From contig NC_089444.1 in NCBI RefSeq assembly GCF_026210795.1, positions 62,001 to 126,000 of the forward strand: a stretch of 64,000 bases of DNA, read 5' to 3'. Shown here piece by piece: positions 22,594-33,376 of the stretch. This stretch comes from Rhizophagus irregularis (Eukaryota > Glomeromycota > Glomeromycetes > Glomerales > Glomeraceae). The notes beneath the pieces were generated by a model. The model was not told where the DNA came from. It did not search any database and saw nothing but the letters and a program-made list of their open reading frames with translations. The translations under genes and the position numbers were made by a program. Within the stretch, counting starts at the first letter, position 1. Each line of letters begins with the position of its first letter.

Positions 22594-24834
22594 ATAATGT
22601 TCTTCAGGACGTACTGGATTGCATAATCGCCACCATAAAAAAACATTATCTATTCCTAATATATACTCTAAATCATAAGGTTTTTCATATTGTGTAAATG
22701 CACGAATTTGAGCAACTAATTCGCTACAAGAATTTTCACCACCACCCATATTTTTTAGCAATTTCATTGCATTAAGACAAACATCACAAAAGACCATTGG
22801 ATGTAAACCTTTACCTAAAGTATAAATATAATAATTTAATTAAGATTAGTGTAAAAATAAATAATTCAAAAAAAAAATTCACAATTTACCTCAGTAGTAT
22901 GGATGAAGTATATAACTTAAAATATAAAGATCAAAATCGAATTGTTTCCATCTTTTATTAAATAATTCAATACAGGTAGATTTAAAATTTTGATCTGATA
23001 TTGGTGGAAGGAAATTAATCCTTTGTGATAACTTGATTAATTCAACAAAACAATCAGCAAGCGTAGTTGATTTGAATTCAAGAGCCTTTACTGCTGATTT
23101 GACTGGGCCTAATAAAGTATTAACGGCATCAACATCATTGAAAAATGATCTACTTCGCAATAAACTTTTAATTTCATTATTCAATATTTCCGGACATTCA
23201 TTTAATAACTAATAAATAAAATAAAATAAAATAAATTTCACGTTTTAATTCATTTTATAATTAATAATTAATAAACTTACATTTTTAACTGATTTTCAAG
23301 ACGTAAAATAGAATTCGTACAATCCTAAGCTGTTGTCTATCTAGTTTTGACATAAGTTTTGAGATTTCCACCTTTAACTGAATCATCAATTATACTCATT
23401 TTAAGCTTTTCACCAACTTGATGTGATGTTTTAAAAAATTTTACTAACTTTGTACACTTTGCAATAACCTCTTTGGCAAATGGAGTTTTACAAATATCAG
23501 TTGTAATGAGATTAATGTGATGCGCAATACATCTAATTGGAATAATATGTTTATGTGTATCAGCAATGATTCGTTTAGCAGATGCACAAGCAGCAGCATG
23601 ATCAGAAACAACTGCAGAAAATTTTTCAGGCCCAACATTTGTAATTACTTCATTAATTTTTTCAGCTAAAAATTTTGCTGTATGAGATTCTGATGATAGA
23701 TTTTTTAAACTATATATAATTTCCTTTCGTTCACGTATAATAAGTATAAAAATATATAATGATTGACCTCGTGGGCTCGTCCAGCCATCAAATCCTAAAA
23801 AATTCAAAATTTTATTAAATAATTAAAAAATCTAAAAATAAAATTTATTTTTTTACCTAATGTTAAATCTGATTCTTTATCTAACATAAGTTGCTGATCA
23901 ACAGTTATTTTAGTAAGTTCATTATTCATAAGTGTATTGGATAAAGTAGTAGAATACGGTGGCTCATATCCATTACATAAACTTTTAACCATATCAATAA
24001 AAAAAGGATGAGAAACTAAATGAAATGCCACACCATAATAAATAAAGAATTTTGCAACAGCTTTATCACATAATACTTGTTTGGTACTATCAATCTGGTC
24101 AGATTCATAAAATTTATCTATTCTTGTTTGAGATAAATTAACACATCTTTTTTTTGAGACAGTTGAAGTAGAGTTAGTAACTTGTTCTTCAGCATTTTGT
24201 TTAATAAAAAGTAAATATTCTATTTTAATTGTAAAAGGAACTTTTGAACAGGATAAAGCTAAATGTGCTTGCATTTGGGCTGGTTCTTCTCGGTTTTGAG
24301 TCCAGCCACAATATATGCATATACAACCAATATGACCTTCTTCCAATATCATTAAAATGAATCCAAACAGGTCCTCTTTTTCTTCCTGGTTTTTCTTTTT
24401 CTTTATTTGTATTTAATAATATGCCACTTGAACTTCCACCATTTGTTTCTTGAGTAGACATTATAATTAGTGTATAAAATATATATAAAAAAATGGATTA
24501 TTTTATATCAGAATGTTTAATTGCTTGGTACACGCGTTAGAAAATGTTTTGAATTTGGCATTTTTTAAGACAAAAAAATATTTTAAAAAAAATTTAAGAA
24601 ATATAACATATGATTATATACTACGTTCATTTAATATACTCATGTTAAATCATATGTTTATTAGTTGATCTATTTCCTATTTTAATATAATTTAAATTTT
24701 ACTGCCGTAATTAATTTGACAGGTTAATTTAATTACGGCATATCAGCATTTTAAAATTTAAAACCGTAATTATTACGGCTTATTACGTCAGGTATAATGA
24801 CGTAATTAAATTAATTTCGCTGGGAAGTATAGTA

Positions 24835-26400
24835 GTTTTTATAATAAAAACGTTTTTTTTATATTTTAATTATAGGAAAATCGGTTCTGGCATAGACACC
24901 GAATCCCAAAAATAAGTTTTGAAAATTTTTGAAACTCTAATATAAAAAACGTTATTTTTAACGTTTTTTTTCATTTTTTTGTAGGAATTCGGCTCCAACG
25001 AGGATGCCGATATTCCAGGTAAGTTTTGTTTTCGAAACTTCTTTAAAAAAAACGTTTTTTAACATTTTTTTTATATTATTGTAGAAAAATCGGCTCCTAC
25101 TTGGATACTGAATCCCATACTAAGTGAACGAATAGAAACTTTGATATAAAAAAACGTTAATTTTAATTTCTAACATTTTTTTTTATTCTTTTCCTTTCTT
25201 TCGCCCTTATTCTTTCTTCTATTGGGTGAAAAATTTTTTTTTATTTATATTATTTTTTTTTATTTTGTAGGTTCAGCTTTCGGTTCTTAGGCTTTGGATA
25301 TATACTAGATGAGTTTTGAAAACTTCGAAACTCTAAAAAATATTTTTTTAATTTTTTTTTTCTTCTTTGTAGGTTTCGGCTTGGGCTTTGGATATATGGG
25401 TGAGTTTTGAAGTGAAAGAATCAAAACTCAAAAAAAAACTTTTTTTAATTTTTTTTTATCCTTCTTTGTAGGTTTCAGCTTCCGATTCTTGGGCGTTGGA
25501 TATATACTAGGTGAGTTTCAAAAACTTCGAAACTCTTTAAAAAAATTATTTTTTTAAATTTTTTTTTCTATTTTGTAGGTTTCGGCCTCCAGTTCTTGGG
25601 TGTTGGATAGGTGTGTTCAAAGTTTTGTTTTCTTTTTTCTTACAAATTATTTTATCAAAGAAACTTTAACTAATCATTTCTTCCTTTTTTTTGTAAGTTT
25701 TCACTTCGGATTTTTAGTTTGGTAAGTTTCAAATATTTCGAAACAAATTTTTTTTATTAAAGAATCGGTTTGCTAACTGTTTCTTTATTTTTTTTGTAGA
25801 TTTCCCCCTTCGGACTTTATTGGATGGGCATGTAAGTTTTGAATTTTTTGAAACTTTACTCTTTTTATTACAGAAATGAACTAACCGTTTCTTTTTTTTT
25901 TTGTAGGTTTCCATTATCGAATTGGGGGTAAGTTTTGAAAATATTTTGAAACTCATTTTTTATCGAAGAAACGTTAAACTAATTGTTTCTTCTTTTTTTT
26001 TGTAGATTTCCCCCTTCAGACTTTATTAAATGGGCGTGTAAGTTTTGAATTTTTTGAAACTTTATTTTTTTTATTAAAAGAAATGGTTGACTAACCATTT
26101 CTTTACTTTTTTTGTAGGTTTCCCCTTCAGATTTTATCAGATTGGATAAGTTTCTTTTGAAACTTCAATTTTTTTATTATAAAAAATGAATTACTGACTG
26201 TTTTCTCCTTTTTTGGTAGGTTTTCTTCAGACTTTTATCATGTTAGGTGAGGATGATGGGTGAATGCATGATGGATGGTGGACGGTAGAGTCAGTAGATG
26301 GTTTATATAGATAATAGATAGATATTAATTAATATGTAATTTTTAATAAAATGAATTAATAAAATTTAATTAATAAATTGTTACTATAAAATTAAAATCA
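24835..26400 (+). repeat. intron-like array B, third segment
   Basis: At least twelve further units, to about 26230. Cores run 20-40 bp and drift in sequence: GGAAAATCGGTTCTGGC..., then GTTTCGGCTTGGGCTTTGG, then ATTTCCCCCTTCGGACTTT. Donors are GTAAGTTT or GTGAGTTT. The donor hairpin GAGTTTC/GAAACTC recurs and acceptors are TTTTTTTGTAG. The segment ends in an AT-rich run before the right subterminal region. Confidence 0.7.
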
Positions 26401-26634
26401 ACTGTACAAAAATCGGTAATAATTATAGATTTATTAACAATCGTCAATTTGATTTTACCGATTTGTTGCCAATTTCTACTGATCGATTTGTTGACAAATG
26501 GCAGGCGTTATGATGCAAATCGTCCATAAATAATTTTGACGATTTTTTTGGCAATGATCAGCCAAATTTAGACCAGCTTTCGTCCAACATTTGGCAATTT
26601 AAAATTTTGCCGAAATGGACTATTCCGACCAATG

Positions 26635-27289
26635 TATAGATTATAAAATTTAGTTTAATGTACTTTTATAATTTGAAAGACATTGTTCAAACAAAATTTA
26701 ATATGTTTTTATTATTATAATTTGAAACACATTTTTGTTTTAAAATAATAATTTTATAGCTATGTAGCTTTATAAAGCAAAAAAAATTTAATTCTTAGTA
26801 GAGTCTAGTTCACTACCCACTATTTTAGTAATTTCAGACCCAACTGGTTGGCGTCTTAGTAGTATTTTGCTTAATTTTAGCCTTTTAGCAGGTGATTGCT
26901 TAGTATTTTATCTTTATACAATAGTTGAACTACTATATCACTATTAAATTCATATTCATTAATTTCTTTACATTTTTTATTATTACAAGTCATATTCAAT
27001 TATGAAGATCGTAGCATATCTTTTGTTATTTGTAAATTAAATCAATATAAATTATTCAGATTATATCTAGATCAACCTTTATAAATATGGAATGGATAAC
27101 AAAATGGATATTACCCATTTTTACCTACTTGCAATTCTATGATTCAGATATTCACGAATATCTGAGTATATCCGAATTGTATCTGAGTAAATGGATAACA
27201 GGTTGCAACTTTACCTGGCAGTACCTAGAACTTTTCTGAAACTGTTATGGAATTGGTAAGAAACCTAAATGTTTTTATTGGTTTACCAG
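26635..27289. other. AT-rich spacer, no gene seen
   Basis: No frame or RNA gene. A stretch near 27110-27200 (ATTACCCATTTTTACCT...CTGAGTAAATGGATAAC) resembles 4820-4890, marking old shared repeat ends. Confidence 0.45.
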
Positions 27290-27715
27290 TTTCAGGCCAA
27301 CTTGAATGTTGAGTTATTATGTCTAAAGTTCTGGCTAAAATTGTAAAATAATACTGGCTGAAATTAAACTAAGTTATACTGTACCTTACTGTACCATTCA
27401 TGTAATCCTGCTATAGTACTAAACACCAGCAAATTTAGTTAGTTTGACTAGTACTATAATAATAACTCTAGCTGATTTTTTGAACTCATAATTTTAGGAT
27501 TTAATTTGGTACCATAGTAGTATGATTAGTATCATAGAAATAGTGAGGTACTAGTATAATTCTATTAGTTTACCAATTTTATATGCCAGTTTGAATTCTG
27601 AATTATTATATCCAAAGATCTAGCTGAATTTATAAAATAGTACTGGTCAAAATTATCATAATTTACTGTGTCTATTGCATCAACTATGTGATCCTATTAC
27701 AATACTGAACACCAT
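27290..27715. repeat. diverged direct repeat pair
   Basis: About 130-150 bp beginning TTGGTTTACCAGTTTC (27290-27440) recurs beginning TTAGTTTACCAATTTT (27575-27712), with aligned blocks such as GAATTATTAT and AATAGTACTGG. The segment has no coding potential. Confidence 0.5.
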
Positions 27716-27734
27716 TTAAGAATCCAGAAATATA

Positions 27735-27946
27735 TATACAGAAGTAGGATATACAGATGTGCTACCATTATAATGGAATTAGAGTATTAGACAGAGTAAA
27801 GTTTTGATTTGTATACAATTTTAGAATTTTTATCTATAGTTAAGTTATCAAGATTACGTATTTTTTATTAAAATTTTTATATGTAAAAAATTAGTTTGCA
27901 TATTTTTAGCCTAAATTTAGCTAATCTTATATATATAATATATTTA
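27735..27946. repeat. dispersed repeat, copy 2, left half
   Basis: Matches 4290-4490. The right half resumes at 30304 after the inserted element. Confidence 0.65.
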
Positions 27947-27950
27947 GGAC

Positions 27951-28668
27951 TAGAGCTCTGAACAGGTCAGCCAAATTCAGGTAACCTGATCTGACCTGAC
28001 CTGAAATTCAGGTCAGGTATGAGATTTTTAAAAAAAATTCAGGTCAGGTATGAAGATTGACCTGATCTGATTGACCTGTTGACCTGAAACTATTGATTCT
28101 ACTATATAATAAAAGTGAGTTGCAGTATTGCGATTCACTTTTTTATATTGATTTTATATAATAAAAGTGAGTTGCGGTATTGCAATTCACTTTTTTATAT
28201 TGATTTTGTATAAAAAAAGTGAGTTGCGGTATTGCAATTCACTTTTTTATATTGATTTTGTATAAAAAAAGTGAGTTGCGGTATTGCAATTCACTTTTTT
28301 ATATGATTTTAATATAATAATGTTGAATCGCAATATTTTGAGAAAAAATGTTGTGAAAATGTTTTATCATAATATTATATTAAAAAAATGTTTCGTAATG
28401 TTTTTTTTTGATATTTCAATAATAACATTGCGAAAATATTTTTTTCATAATGTTATATTAAAAAAAACGTTTTGCAATATTTTTTTCAATATTTTAATAA
28501 AAGTTTTGTACCGTTTTTTTTCAATACTTTAATAAAAATTTTTCAGGTTTCAGGTCAGGTCAGGTCAAACAGATAACCTGATATAACCTGACCTGACCTG
28601 ACCTGTAAAAAAATTTCAGGTCAGGTTTATCAATTAACCTGACCTGACCTGACCCATTCAGAGCTCTA
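27951..28668. mobile_element. hAT-type element with AGGTCAGGTC subterminal arrays, TSD TTTAGGAC
   Basis: The ends TAGAGCTCTGAAC and its inverse TAGAGCTCTGAAT fit hAT YARNG. Flanks are TTTAGGAC (27943-27950 and 28669-28676). AACCTGACCTGACCTG arrays line both arms. The middle holds four direct copies (28105-28310) of a hairpin, AAAAGTGAGTTGC/GCAATTCACTTTT, and then diverged AATATTTTTT palindromes. The 82-codon frame over this region is a by-product. Confidence 0.88.
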
Positions 28669-28759
28669 TTTAGGACAGTGACAGATATTACCTAATATTC
28701 TAGAAGAAGAGGGGTAATTAAAAATCTTAAGTTACATATATACTATATAAGGAAATTAC

Positions 28760-30210
28760 TAAAGCTCTAAATGGTCCGGATTGGTCCGGGTTGGAGAGTA
28801 ACCCAGAACCGGACTGAAAATTAGTTCATTTCGGTCCGGTTCAGTTTATATCAAAAGGAGAATTTGGGACCAGACCAGACCAGACCAGTTATTTTGGTCC
28901 GGTCCGGTCTTATAATAAAAAAATGTTACGAAAACGTTTTTTAGTTATAATTACTTAGAAAAAACATTTCGCAACGTTTTTTCGTTAAGTTAATTAGAAA
29001 AATGTTATGAAAACATTTTTTCTAATTAAATATACTTAGAAAAAACGTTTTGCAACATTTTTCCGTTAAATTAATTAGAAAAATGTTGCGCAAACGTTTT
29101 TTCTAATCAAATATACTTAGAAAAAACGTTTCGCAACATTTTTTCTTTAAATTAATTAAAAAAACGTTGTGCAAATGTTTTTTCTAATTAAATATGATAA
29201 GAAAAAACGTTTCGCAACATTTTTTCTTTAAACTAATTAGAAAAATGTTGCGCAAACGTTTTTTCTAATTAAATATAATAAGAAAAAACGTTTCGCAACG
29301 TTTTTTCTTTAAACTAATTAGAAAAATGTTGTGCAAACGTTTTTTCTAATTAAATATGATAAGAAAAACGTTTCGCAACGTTTTTTCTTTAAACTAATTA
29401 GAAAAATGTTGCACAAACATTTTTTCTAATTAAATATGATAAGAAAAAACGTTTTGCAATGTTTTTTCTTTAAACTAATTAGAAAAACATTGCGCAAACG
29501 TTTTTTCTTTAAACTAATTAGAAAAACATTGCACAAACATTTTTTCTAATTAAATATGATAAGAAAAAACGTTTTGCAACGTTTTTTCTTTAAACTAATT
29601 AGAAAAATGTTGCGCAAACATTTTTTCTAATTAAATATGATAAGAAAAAATGTTTCGCAACATTTTTTTTTAAACTAATTAGAAAAATGTTGCACAAACG
29701 TTGTTTCTAATTAAATATGATAAGAAAAAACATTTCGCAACGTTTTTTCTTTAAACTAATTAGAAAAATGTTGCGCAAACATTTTTTCTAATTAAATATG
29801 ATAAGAAAAAACGTTTCGCAACGCTTTAAACTAATTAGAAAAATATTGCGCAAACGTTTTTTTTAATAAATATACTTAGAAAAAACATTGCGCAACGTTT
29901 TTTCTTTAAATTAATTAAAAAAACGTTGCGCAAACATTTTTTTATAATAATATGTTAAAAAAACGTTATGCAACGTTTTTTTATTTAATAATTAAATAAT
30001 CGCAACGGTTTTAATATAAACTATTGCGAAAATATTTATCAGTCCGGTGCGGTCCCAACCCGTTTTTTCAGTCTGGGTTAGATTTATAATCTGAAACTGG
30101 ACCAGACTGGACCAAATATTTTGGTCCAGGTTGAAGCATCAACCCAGACTGGACCAATCCGAATTTTCAGTCCGGGTTGTCGGATTAGGACTGACCCGAT
30201 TAGAGCTTTA
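28760..30210. mobile_element. hAT-type element with GGTCCGG arms, TSD GAAATTAC
   Basis: The ends TAAAGCTCTAAATGG and, inverted, TAAAGCTCTAATCGG are flanked by GAAATTAC (28752-28759 and 30211-30218). The arms carry repeated GGTCCGG, GGTCCGGGTT and ACCAGACC motifs. The interior is a long palindromic satellite (28915-30010). No protein is encoded. Confidence 0.88.
28915..30010. repeat. about 81-bp palindromic satellite, roughly 13 copies
   Basis: Each unit has two hairpins: AGAAAAAACGTT/AACGTTTTTTCT and AGAAAAATGTT/AAACGTTTTTTCT, separated by TAAACTAATT and AATTAAATATGATA. Copies differ mainly at CG positions, where CG alternates with TG or CA. The sequence is non-coding. Confidence 0.9.
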
Positions 30211-30303
30211 GAAATTACATATATGATATATCTTACCTAAGGGAGTTAGGAAGAGGAGTAAGCTCTTATAATAAACTGATATTAGGTAATATCTGTCATT
30301 GCC

Positions 30304-30425
30304 TTTACTGTATGTAATATTTAGTATTAATTGAAAGAAATTTCTAAAGGTTAAAAAGTGAAAAAATGGTAAATTCTATTTTTTCATATTAGTATTTGGT
30401 TTTATAAATAATATAGAAACTATTG
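30304..30425. repeat. dispersed repeat, copy 2, right half
   Basis: ACTGTATGTAATATTTAGTATTAATTG... matches 4491-4620 with scattered changes and small gaps. Confidence 0.6.
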
Positions 30426-30894
30426 TTAAAATAAAAATGTGGCGCAATAAATTTTATGTAGATCAATTTTATAAATCATTTTGTAGATTTCTTGATTTTT
30501 TTGATTCTTGATTTTCTTAATTTATTTAATAAATCTGATAAATTTAATATATTTGATTTATTTATTTTATTTATTTTATTTGTTATATTTTATTTATTTG
30601 ATATATTTATTTTATTTTATTTATTTATTATATTTGTTTTATTTATTTTATCAAATATTCTTAATTTTTATTTTATTATAAATAGTGTTAGAATTTTACC
30701 AAGTTAAAGGAGTAGTTAGTTTACAGTTCATTAGTAAATAAGTTAGTTTTACGAATAGTTAAGAATTGTATTGTAGTATTTGAGTTATACAAAAAAACCT
30801 GAAATTGTTAATTATTATGCTAAAGATAAGGATTTATCCAAGAATCTAATAAAATTCAGAAAAAATAAATTAAGAAGAAATTGGTTAAAATATT
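30426..30894. other. TTTATTT/TTGATTT low-complexity spacer
   Basis: 30490-30680 is a T-rich tract of TTTATTTTATTTGAT-like repeats, which creates a 71-codon Phe/Leu/Ile frame of no significance. No gene. Confidence 0.6.
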
Positions 30895-31051
30895 TAGAGT
30901 TCTGAATAGATTAGATAGGGTTAGATAATTAATTTAACCTGATCATGAATTTGATGACCTGACCTAAATATTACAGGTCAGTTCAGGTATCCGATCTGAC
31001 TTGTTAATCTGATATTTTAGATCAAAAAAACATTTTAATGTTTTTTATATA

Positions 31052-31219
31052 CATGCTGCCCAAATTATTTTGGGATGTCATAATTATAATTTGGGATGCC
31101 GTAATTCATTCAGTTTATATATAATTTACTATATAAAGTACCAAAATAATTTGGGATGCCATAATTGAATTTGGGATTTTACTTATATTACGGCAGCCCA
31201 AAATAATTTGGGTGGCATG
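31052..31219. mobile_element. 168-bp MITE with TA duplication
   Basis: CATGCTGCCCAAATTATTTT and its near inverse CATGCCACCCAAATTATTTT, flanked by TA (31050-31051 and 31220-31221). TTTGGGATGCCRTAATT motifs repeat inside. Tc1/mariner-type target use, but no transposase. Confidence 0.75.
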
Positions 31220-31922
31220 TATAGTTTTTTATATATCAAATTATAAGAAAAAACTTAAACGTTTTTTTTATAATTATTTAGTGAAAAAGAATATTTTGGC
31301 ATTTTTTTACATATCAGATTACACCAAAATATTTTTTATATTAGGTCAGATTGGATACCCAACCTGATCCATTGATGTTTAAAAAAAAATATTTTTTTAA
31401 TTTATTTAATGAAAAACATCAGTTATACGTTTTTTCATTAAAAAAATGTTTTTTTATTCATTTAATGAAAAAAATGTTTTTTTTTTTGATTCATTTAATG
31501 GAAAAATATCAGGTTTAACATTTTTTTGATTCATTTAATGAAAAAACATCAGTTATATGTTTTTTTTTTATTTATTTAATGAAAAAAATGTTTTTTTTCA
31601 ATTCATTTAATGGAAAAGCATCAGATTCAGCATTTTTTCATTAAAAAATATTTATTTAATGAAATAACATTAGGTTATATGTTTTTCATTAAAAAAACTT
31701 TTTTATTTATTTAATAAAAAATGTTATGTTATATGTTTTTTCATTAAAAAAACATTTTTTTATTCATTTAATGAAAAAACATCAGGTTTAATGTTTTTAA
31801 CTAAAAAAACTTTTATTTGTTTTTTTAATGAAATATATCAGGTTTAACATTTTTGATTTAAAAAAAACATTTTATTATTAATTTTATAAACAAACATCAG
31901 ATTCAGGTCAAAAAAATGGGTT

Positions 31923-32157
31923 AACACAAGACCCCGCTTACTTATAAGATAGGTCACCTCCAGGCTTAAGGTAAAAATCATATATAAAATTCTTTGCAAA
32001 TTCTACTATAAAAGGAAATTTTATGTTACATTGTTATGATTTTTTTCCTTTTTAGCTAATTAACCAATAGAATTTAAAAAAAAAGTAAGGTAAAAACTAT
32101 TAGTAAAGGGCCAATTTTCTACAGTGACTTTTATTATAAATAAGCAGGATCCTGTTG
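31923..32157. repeat. probable small nested inverted-repeat element
   Basis: AACACAAGACCCCGCTTACTT and, inverted, AACAGGATCCTGCTTATTT bracket about 235 bp. I could not fix a duplication. Confidence 0.4.
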
Positions 32158-32352
32158 GCATTTTTTTATTTATAAAAAACACCAAAATGTCTTTTTTTGA
32201 ACCTAAAATATATCAGGTTAATAGGTCAGATTGGGTACTCAGCTTGTGACTGATTCAACCCAAAGTTGAGTCATTAAATTTGCTATTTGATCTGAATTTT
32301 TCAGGTCAACCTGTCAGATTATCTATTTTAACCTGACCCATTCAAAGCTCTA

Positions 32353-33069
32353 TTGGTTATCAAGTGAATAAAAGAAATAAAAAAAAAAAAGAAAAAAAGA
32401 AAAAAAGGGAATAAAAAATAAAAATAAAAATAAAATAAAAAAGAAAAAGCAGGTAATTTCATAGGAATTACCCATTTTGCTCACTTTTACTTAACCTAAA
32501 CAAATAAATCCAGCATCCTCCTAAGTAAAATTTGTGAACTCCCCAACTTAATGAATTATCCATTCTAATTTTAGCTTAGGAAGTTACTCACTTTGCAAAT
32601 AAAAAAATACACACCTCTTTTAAAGTCTCTTAATAAGCCATTTACACTTATCTAGAAAACTGGTAATGCACCATTCAGAGAATTTTCATCTGTTGTCTAA
32701 TGTTTCAATACAAAATAGTGCTATAACTGATAAATAAAAAAAAGGAATAAATATGATTCAATGATAAGAAGTCAGATAACAAATATAAAGTATAAGTATA
32801 AACATCAAAAAAAAAATTTTTACATTTTTAATACCCTTTTTCAAGAACTCCTTTAAGAAATAAGTTTATAAAACAACTGAAAACTGCACAAATAATATGT
32901 GGAGTGTTTTATATGCACCTTCACTCTATAATAAAAAAAATGATTTTTTTAATATTGATTCAAGTATAAAAATAATAAAGTAATAAATATTTACTATTAG
33001 CTTTACTGAAAATATTGGCAGAAATTTTGGTCACAGACGTCACTTTATCCCTTTCTTAGGCATACGTGA
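32353..33069. other. AT-rich spacer, no gene seen
   Basis: Contains A-rich runs (32370-32450) and ATTACCCATTTTGCTCACTTTTAC near 32467, related to the repeat phrase at 4828 and 27116. No coding region. Confidence 0.45.
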
Positions 33070-33376
33070 TAGTGCTATGATCCGTAATTCAGTCAATTCA
33101 GATTGATCCGTTTATCCGAATTGAAATCGGATATCCGTATCTGATTATTTTTGACGGATTAATCCGATTTTTAATTCTGACCAGCATTATAGTTAGCTTA
33201 GGCCAGTACTAAAAGTTTAGGCAGAGCTAACTCTCATTATTAAAACTTCAATTTTACCCAAAATTACAATTTTGGCCAGAATTAAGATTAGTTTAACGAT
33301 CTGGATTGAATCCGGATGTACTAATGAGCATCTGAATTCAATCCGGATGGTCTTTTAGAACTCAGATCATACCTCT
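33070..33376. mobile_element. hAT MITE, TAGWGSTATGATC ends
   Basis: The left end is TAGTGCTATGATCCG and the right end, inverted, is TAGAGGTATGATCTG. Both fit YARNG. The flanks ATACGTGA and GTACGTGA match at seven of eight bases. Internal AATCCGGAT and TATCCGAATTG motifs repeat. It is the complete relative of 2460-2669. Confidence 0.78.

Larger units (their letters stand above)
20413..24461 (-). pseudogene. hAT transposase pseudogene with BED-type finger
   Basis: The start at 24461 (MSTQETNGG) leads into a BED-like zinc finger (C-I-Y-C...H). Next comes the RNase-H-like core (FLGFDGWTSPRGQSLYIF, VVSDHAAACASAKR, RCIAHHINLI) and the C-terminal dimerisation domain (LWWRLCNPVRPEEHY | IQQLAMKILSITPHNAGCERVF...GWMANKRRTR). 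An acidic tail ends at 20413. Five lesions are visible. The Trp of VKTRW is TAG (about 23337). A second TAG lies five codons later. A TGA replaces Arg in HPYY(R)G (about 22893). A splice donor is changed from GTAAGT to ATAAGT after RRTR (about 20926). A MITE has inserted at HY|IQQ (21021-22593). Without these, exon joins stay in frame. Confidence 0.9.
17132..24834 (-). mobile_element. hAT element, 7.7 kb, TSD GTTTTTAT
   Basis: It is flanked by GTTTTTAT (17124-17131 and 24835-24842). The left end is TATACTTTCTAGCGTAATT and the right end, inverted, contains TATACTTCCCAGCGAAATT preceded by three extra bases. GACGTAATTAA-like motifs repeat just inside both ends. It encodes a hAT transposase pseudogene on the minus strand and has gathered a second inverted-repeat element (18914-20294), a MITE and a retroposon. 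The host target is the ACGTTTTTATAATAAAAACG stem of array B. Confidence 0.85.
4919..26634. mobile_element. large CACTA-like element hosting the array and all nested insertions
   Basis: The left end is CACTGGTCAAAATC and the right end, read inverted, is CATTGGTCGGAATAG. Both are flanked by TAT (4916-4918 and 26635-26637), a 3-bp duplication as made by CACTA/EnSpm transposases. Subterminal regions (4919-5260 and 26400-26634) carry repeated GCCGATTGGTCA, TTGACCAAT and TTTGCCAAAT motifs in both orientations, another CACTA habit. Removing the Helitron and the hAT element leaves about 3.4 kb, consisting of a pyrimidine-rich leader plus an intron-like array and no transposase. It would thus be non-autonomous. 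The superfamily assignment rests on ends only. Confidence 0.6.
27947..30303. mobile_element. inverted-repeat element, TSD TTTA, host of two hAT elements
   Basis: The left end is GGACAGTGACAGATATTACC (split after GGAC by the first hAT element). The right end, inverted, is GGCAATGACAGATATTACC. Flanks are TTTA (27943-27946 and 30304-30307), and the empty site is present at about 4490. Superfamily unknown. Its own sequence is only about 200 bp once the nested elements are removed. Confidence 0.7.
30895..32352. mobile_element. hAT-type fold-back element with AATGAAAAAACATCAGG palindromes
   Basis: The left end TAGAGTTCTGAATAG and the right end, inverted, TAGAGCTTTGAATGG belong to the same family as 27951-28668. 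CAGGTCAG/CTGACCTG motifs recur in the arms. TTGGTTA stands 14 bp before the left end and directly after the right end, so the exact left border is uncertain. The interior has many TTTAATGAAAAAAC/GTTTTTTCATTAAA palindromes and two nested inverted-repeat pieces (31052-31219 and about 31923-32157). Confidence 0.7.

Noticed and set aside
28284-28532. 82-codon frame MQFTFLYDFN...
   Set aside because: It lies on palindromic AATATTTTTT repeats in the centre of a hAT element.
28915-30010. CRISPR array
   Set aside because: Repeats are palindromic, but spacers are near-identical and there are no cas genes; this is a eukaryotic satellite within a hAT-type element.
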